A program made the translations under genes and the position numbers. From assembly GCA_016192135.1 (NCBI GenBank), contig JACPUR010000001.1:1-64000 (forward strand): DNA of 64,000 nt, given 5' to 3'. The notes beneath the pieces were generated by a model. That model searched no databases. It was not told the DNA's origin and saw only the letters and a list, made by a program, of their open reading frames with translations. This document shows positions 60,878 to 64,000 of this stretch, in pieces. This DNA comes from Candidatus Tectomicrobia bacterium. Lineage in GTDB: Bacteria; UBA8248. The stretch's first letter is position 1. Each line of letters begins with the position of its first letter.

Positions 60878-62466
60878 TCGTCGCTGTCATTCCCGCCAAG
60901 GGCGAATCCGGAAGGCTTCCGGGGAAGAACACCCGGGAGATCGCGGGGGTCCCACTCCTCGTCCATTCGATCCGCTACGCCAAGGCGGCCCGGAAGGTGG
61001 ACCGGGTCTACGTGTCGACGGACTCCGACGAGGTCGCCGCGGTGGCCGAGCGGAACGGAGCGGAAGTCATCCGCCGGGGGCCCGAGCTTGGCGGCGAGGC
61101 GCCGGCCGCGGCGCTGTGCGTCCACGCCTGGGAGGCGATCGGGCGGGAGAAGGTCGAGTACATGGCCTTCATCCAGCCCGACCACCCCGGCCGGCGGAGC
61201 GACCTGGACCAGGTCCTCGATCACGTCCGGAAGAGCGCCATCGATTCCCTCTTCACGGTGGACCGGAACGGGAAGCGCAACGGCTCGCTCCGGGTGCTGA
61301 GCGCCAAGGCTCTCGCCGGGGATCCGTACCTGCTCTCTTACAGCCTGATGGACGATTGCGTGAACGTCCACACGCAGGCCGACCTCGCCATGGCCGAGCA
61401 CGAGCTCTCCCCCTACCGCCGGGAGATCCAGGTGGAGGGACGCAGGATCGGGGAGGGGCACCCCGCCTACATCATCGCCGAGGGCGCGTGCAACCACATG
61501 TGCGACCTGGGCATGGCGCGCCGGATGATAGACCTGGCGGCCGAGGCGGGGGCGGACGCGATCAAGTTCCAGACCTACAAGGCGGAACGGCTCACCCGGA
61601 AGAGCGCCGTCACCTACTGGCAGGGGAAGGAAATCCCCCAGATCGAGTACTACAAGCGGCTCGACCGCTTCGGGACGGAGGAGTACGAGGAACTCTTCGC
61701 CCACGCGCGGGAGAGGGGCATCGTCGGCTTCTCCACTCCGTTCGACCTCGACAGCGCCTCCATGCTGAACGACCTGGGGATGCCGCTGTTCAAGATCGCC
61801 TCGTGCGACCTGCCCGACAGCCGGCTGCTCCGGCACGTCGCCGGGTTCGGGAAGCCGGTCATCCTCTCCTCGGGAGGCTCCACCCCGGAGGAGATCGACC
61901 GCGCCGTGGCCACCATCTTCGAGACGGGGAACCACCAGCTCATCCTGATGGCCTGCATGCTGAGCTATCCCACCACGAACGAGAACGCCCACCTCCTGCG
62001 GGTCCGCTCCCTGAAGGAGCGCTACCCGAGCATCATCATCGGCCTGTCGGACCACACCGAGCCCGACCCCCACATGGTCATCCCCTCCCTCGCCTTCGCC
62101 CTCGGGGCGAGCGTCATCGAGAAGCACTACACCCTGGACCGGTCCATGACGGGATCGGGCCACTTCTTCTCGGTGAACCCGGAAGACCTGAAGAAGATGG
62201 TCGCCAACATCCGGCTGGCGGAGACCGTCCTGGGAAGCCCGAGCCTGGGCGTCGCCCGCCAGGAAGAGGCGGCCCGCAACAGCGCGCGCCGGAGCGTCGT
62301 GGCCGAGCGGCTCATCCGGGCGGGGGAGGTGATCGAGTCCTCGATGCTGGGGATGAAGCGGCCCGCGGACGGCCTGCCCGGCTGGATGATGGACCAGGTC
62401 GTGGGCAAGCGCGCCAGACGCGACATCGAGGCCGACGAGGCCCTTTCCTTGGAGGCGGTCGAATGA
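60874..62466 (+). CDS. Fused cytidylyltransferase (NeuA-like) and nonulosonate synthase (NeuB-like)
   Basis: This is a 530-residue two-domain enzyme. Residues 1 to ~185 are a short CMP-sialate-synthetase-like domain: VIVAVIPAKGESGRLPGKNTREIAG, VYVSTDSDEVAAVAERNGAEV and MAFIQPDHPGRRSDLDQV. From ~195 the synthase follows: AYIIAEGACNHMCDLGMARR, DAIKFQTYKAERLTRK, FKIASCDLPDSRLLRHV, VILSSGGSTPEE, IIIGLSDHTEPDP and ASVIEKHYTLDRSM. The C-terminal SAF domain has RRSVVAERLIRAGEVIESSML. In other bacteria these are separate genes that act one after the other. The first domain is somewhat short (usual ~225 residues). It overlaps the preceding gene by 4 bp. Confidence 0.85.
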   Translation: MIVAVIPAKGESGRLPGKNTREIAGVPLLVHSIRYAKAARKVDRVYVSTDSDEVAAVAERNGAEVIRRGPELGGEAPAAALCVHAWEAIGREKVEYMAFIQPDHPGRRSDLDQVLDHVRKSAIDSLFTVDRNGKRNGSLRVLSAKALAGDPYLLSYSLMDDCVNVHTQADLAMAEHELSPYRREIQVEGRRIGEGHPAYIIAEGACNHMCDLGMARRMIDLAAEAGADAIKFQTYKAERLTRKSAVTYWQGKEIPQIEYYKRLDRFGTEEYEELFAHARERGIVGFSTPFDLDSASMLNDLGMPLFKIASCDLPDSRLLRHVAGFGKPVILSSGGSTPEEIDRAVATIFETGNHQLILMACMLSYPTTNENAHLLRVRSLKERYPSIIIGLSDHTEPDPHMVIPSLAFALGASVIEKHYTLDRSMTGSGHFFSVNPEDLKKMVANIRLAETVLGSPSLGVARQEEAARNSARRSVVAERLIRAGEVIESSMLGMKRPADGLPGWMMDQVVGKRARRDIEADEALSLEAVE

Positions 62467-62505
62467 TCGGCCCCCGCCGGCTCCCCCTTTCCGCTGCGGT
62501 GATTC

Positions 62506-63903
62506 ATGTCCGTTAAGGTCACGGTCTACATCCCGACCCACAACTACGGCCGGTTCCTGGATCGGGCCGTGCAGAGCGTGCTGGCGCAGACCATGGAGGA
62601 CTGGGAGCTGATCATCGTCGATGACGGCTCGACGGACGACACTCCGGAAATCCTCGGGCGCTACCGCTCGCATCCGAAGATCCGCATCCTGGAGCAGGAG
62701 AACAAGGGCCTCAACGTCACGAACAACATCGCCCTCCGGCTGGCCATGGGCGAGTACATGATGCGCCTGGACGCGGACGACTACCTCGACGAGAACATCC
62801 TGCTCATCCTCTCGAACGTGCTGGACACCAAGCCGGAGGTGGGCTTGGTATACCCGGATTACTACCTCGTGGACGAGAAGGGGGAGGTGCAGGAGCTGGT
62901 CCGCCGCAAGAAGATCGGCGAGGAGGTGGACCTGCTCGACCTGCCGGCCCACGGGGCTTGCACCATGATCCGGAAAGAGATCCTCCTCGATCTTGGAGGC
63001 TATTCCGAGGAGTTCAGCCGCCAGGACGGCTACGGTCTCTGGCTCAAGTTCATCCAGCGATACCGGCCATACAACGTCAACGTCCCGCTTTTTTACTACC
63101 GTCAGCACCCGAACAGCCTCACCCAGGACCGGGCCCGCCTCCTCGAGACGCGCAGGCAGGTCAAACGGCGCTTCGTGGAGGGGTCCAATGCCACGCCTCT
63201 TCAGGTGCTCGCCGTCGTGCCGGTCATGGCGGACCCGCCCTTCACGCTGGGGGCGCCCTTCACAAAGCTGGCGGGGAAACCGCTCATCGAGTACACGCTG
63301 GACGAGGTCGTGAAGGCCAAGCTGCTCACCCGGACGGTCCTCTCTTCCTCGAGCCCGGAGGTCCTCCAGGCCGCCGGCAAGTACCCCGGCGTGGTCCCTC
63401 TCCTTCGCCCCCGGGAACTGGCCAAGCAGACGGCCTCGGTGGTGGACCTGCTCAACCACATTCTGGCTTCGCTGGAGGGCGATGAAGGTTTTCGCCCCGA
63501 CGCAATTTGCATCTGCTACATCAACGCTCCTTTCCGGCAGGCCGGGCACATCGACAAGGCCATCGACACGATGGCCATCTTTGACGTCGATTCGGTGATT
63601 TCGGTCCAGGAGGAGCTCTCTCTTTGCTACCACCACGGCCGCCATGGGCTGGCGCCTCTCAACGGGTCCCGCGACCGCCGCATGCGCCTCGAGCGGGAGG
63701 CGATATTCAAGGAGAACGCGGCCATCTTCCTGTCGCGGATCGAGGTGATCCGGGCGGGACGCTTCCTCGGCGATCGGATCGGGCACATCACAATGCTTCC
63801 CGAGGAGAGCGTCCGGATCAACAGCGAGTTCGAGTTCTGGATGGCGGAAAAAATCGCCATCGAGCGGGAAGAGCGCCGGCTCACCCTGGAGAACCAAGGC
63901 TAA
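62506..63903 (+). CDS. Fused family 2 glycosyltransferase and cytidylyltransferase-like domain
   Basis: This is a 465-residue two-domain protein. Residues 1-225 are a GT-A domain: VTVYIPTHNYGRFLDRAVQSV, LIIVDDGSTDDTPEIL, the DxD-type MMRLDADDYLDENI and GGYSEEFSRQDGYGLW. From about 232 comes a CMP-sialate-synthetase-like domain. AVVPVMADPPFTLGAPFTKL replaces the canonical Arg/Gly/Ser/Lys nucleotide loop, but AGKPLIEYTLDEVV, CYINAPFRQAGHIDKAI, DSVISVQEE and FKENAAIFLSR keep the fold. The enzyme would thus carry a donor-making or donor-binding module on a glycosyltransferase. The nucleotide loop is degenerate, so the second domain may bind without catalysing. Confidence 0.82.
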   Translation: MSVKVTVYIPTHNYGRFLDRAVQSVLAQTMEDWELIIVDDGSTDDTPEILGRYRSHPKIRILEQENKGLNVTNNIALRLAMGEYMMRLDADDYLDENILLILSNVLDTKPEVGLVYPDYYLVDEKGEVQELVRRKKIGEEVDLLDLPAHGACTMIRKEILLDLGGYSEEFSRQDGYGLWLKFIQRYRPYNVNVPLFYYRQHPNSLTQDRARLLETRRQVKRRFVEGSNATPLQVLAVVPVMADPPFTLGAPFTKLAGKPLIEYTLDEVVKAKLLTRTVLSSSSPEVLQAAGKYPGVVPLLRPRELAKQTASVVDLLNHILASLEGDEGFRPDAICICYINAPFRQAGHIDKAIDTMAIFDVDSVISVQEELSLCYHHGRHGLAPLNGSRDRRMRLEREAIFKENAAIFLSRIEVIRAGRFLGDRIGHITMLPEESVRINSEFEFWMAEKIAIEREERRLTLENQG

Positions 63904-64000
63904 TGGATCTCTCATCGAAGGAAAGATCGGGCCACTCCCGCCGCGCCGAGATGGTGGGGCGCTACCGCCACCTCCCGATGCGGGAGTGGCCGCAGGAAGC
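63903..64000 (+). CDS. Start of an unidentified gene (3' partial)
   Basis: An ATG that overlaps the preceding TAA (TAATG) opens a frame to the window edge: MDLSSKERSGHSRRAEM followed by VGRYRHLPMREWPQE. The overlap makes it part of the same operon. Thirty-odd residues are too few to name it. Confidence 0.5.
   Translation, partial: MDLSSKERSGHSRRAEMVGRYRHLPMREWPQE

Noticed and set aside
60598-63915. Minus-strand open frame of 1105 codons opposite the two fusion genes
   Set aside because: Same explanation: the plus-strand products are well-recognised enzymes, and the minus-strand translation is low complexity.
1-64000. tRNA, rRNA genes, CRISPR arrays, prophage or conjugation modules
   Set aside because: I saw no cloverleaf, rRNA signature, regular short repeats, integrase, phage structural or transfer genes. 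A tRNA could be missed by eye.

Overview
This is a GC-rich stretch (with a few AT-richer islands) from an uncultivated-looking Gram-negative bacterium. Evidence for a Gram-negative envelope is an outer-membrane beta-barrel protein ending in Phe and a large amount of surface-glycan machinery. I cannot assign a phylum. The gene style (many GTG/TTG starts, ATGA/GTGA overlaps, Gly-Cys C-terminal sorting signal) would fit lineages of the Deltaproteobacteria, Rokubacteria or Tectomicrobia type, but that is inference.

Layout. 1-2.3 kb: the end of a beta-helix surface protein with a Gly/Cys C-terminal sorting tail, its likely CPBP-type processing protease, and an outer-membrane barrel. 2.3-6.0 kb: a minus-strand two-component system (MASE1-PAS-GAF-PAS kinase and NarL-type regulator, 4-bp overlap). 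6.0-9.3 kb: a scar region with direct repeats, a duplicated broken epimerase 3' end, a structured non-coding stretch, an AT-richer RfbD-like gene and an IS256-type transposase wreck. 9.3-35.3 kb: accessory sugar and surface-polymer genes, including SDR epimerases/reductases, a 2-hydroxyacid dehydrogenase, an amidohydrolase, big polytopic membrane proteins and a GT2. A minus-strand run here holds two B12-binding radical SAM proteins, a 4,6-dehydratase, a DegT aminotransferase, WbqC, a DCC protein, AsnB, a formyltransferase/radical-SAM fusion and a second SPASM-type radical SAM protein. A 715-bp IS256-type deletion derivative with clean terminal repeats and an 8-bp target duplication sits upstream of that run.

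36-64 kb: a nearly gap-free plus-strand operon that starts with a NusG/RfaH-like antiterminator and a winged-helix regulator. It then encodes a pseudaminic-acid-type nonulosonate pathway (PseB, PseC, SpsF-like cytidylyltransferase, PseI, PseH, PseG). Embedded in it are Gfo/Idh/MocA oxidoreductases, a class III aminotransferase, a LIC12162-like transferase and a LarA-type nickel racemase homologue with all four key residues. A second block follows: two N-acetyl-sugar amidotransferases flanking HisH and HisF (HisF lacks its catalytic Asp11), a GNAT, a second SpsF, another oxidoreductase, another DegT aminotransferase and a GT-B-like protein. It ends with a cytidylyltransferase-NeuB fusion and a GT2-cytidylyltransferase-like fusion.

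Reading: the operon probably makes two differently decorated CMP-nonulosonic acids, at least one amidinated, and transfers them to a surface glycan or glycoprotein. The fused enzymes, the HisF lacking Asp11 and the embedded LarA and class III aminotransferase suggest a chemistry not covered by the textbook Pse or Leg routes.
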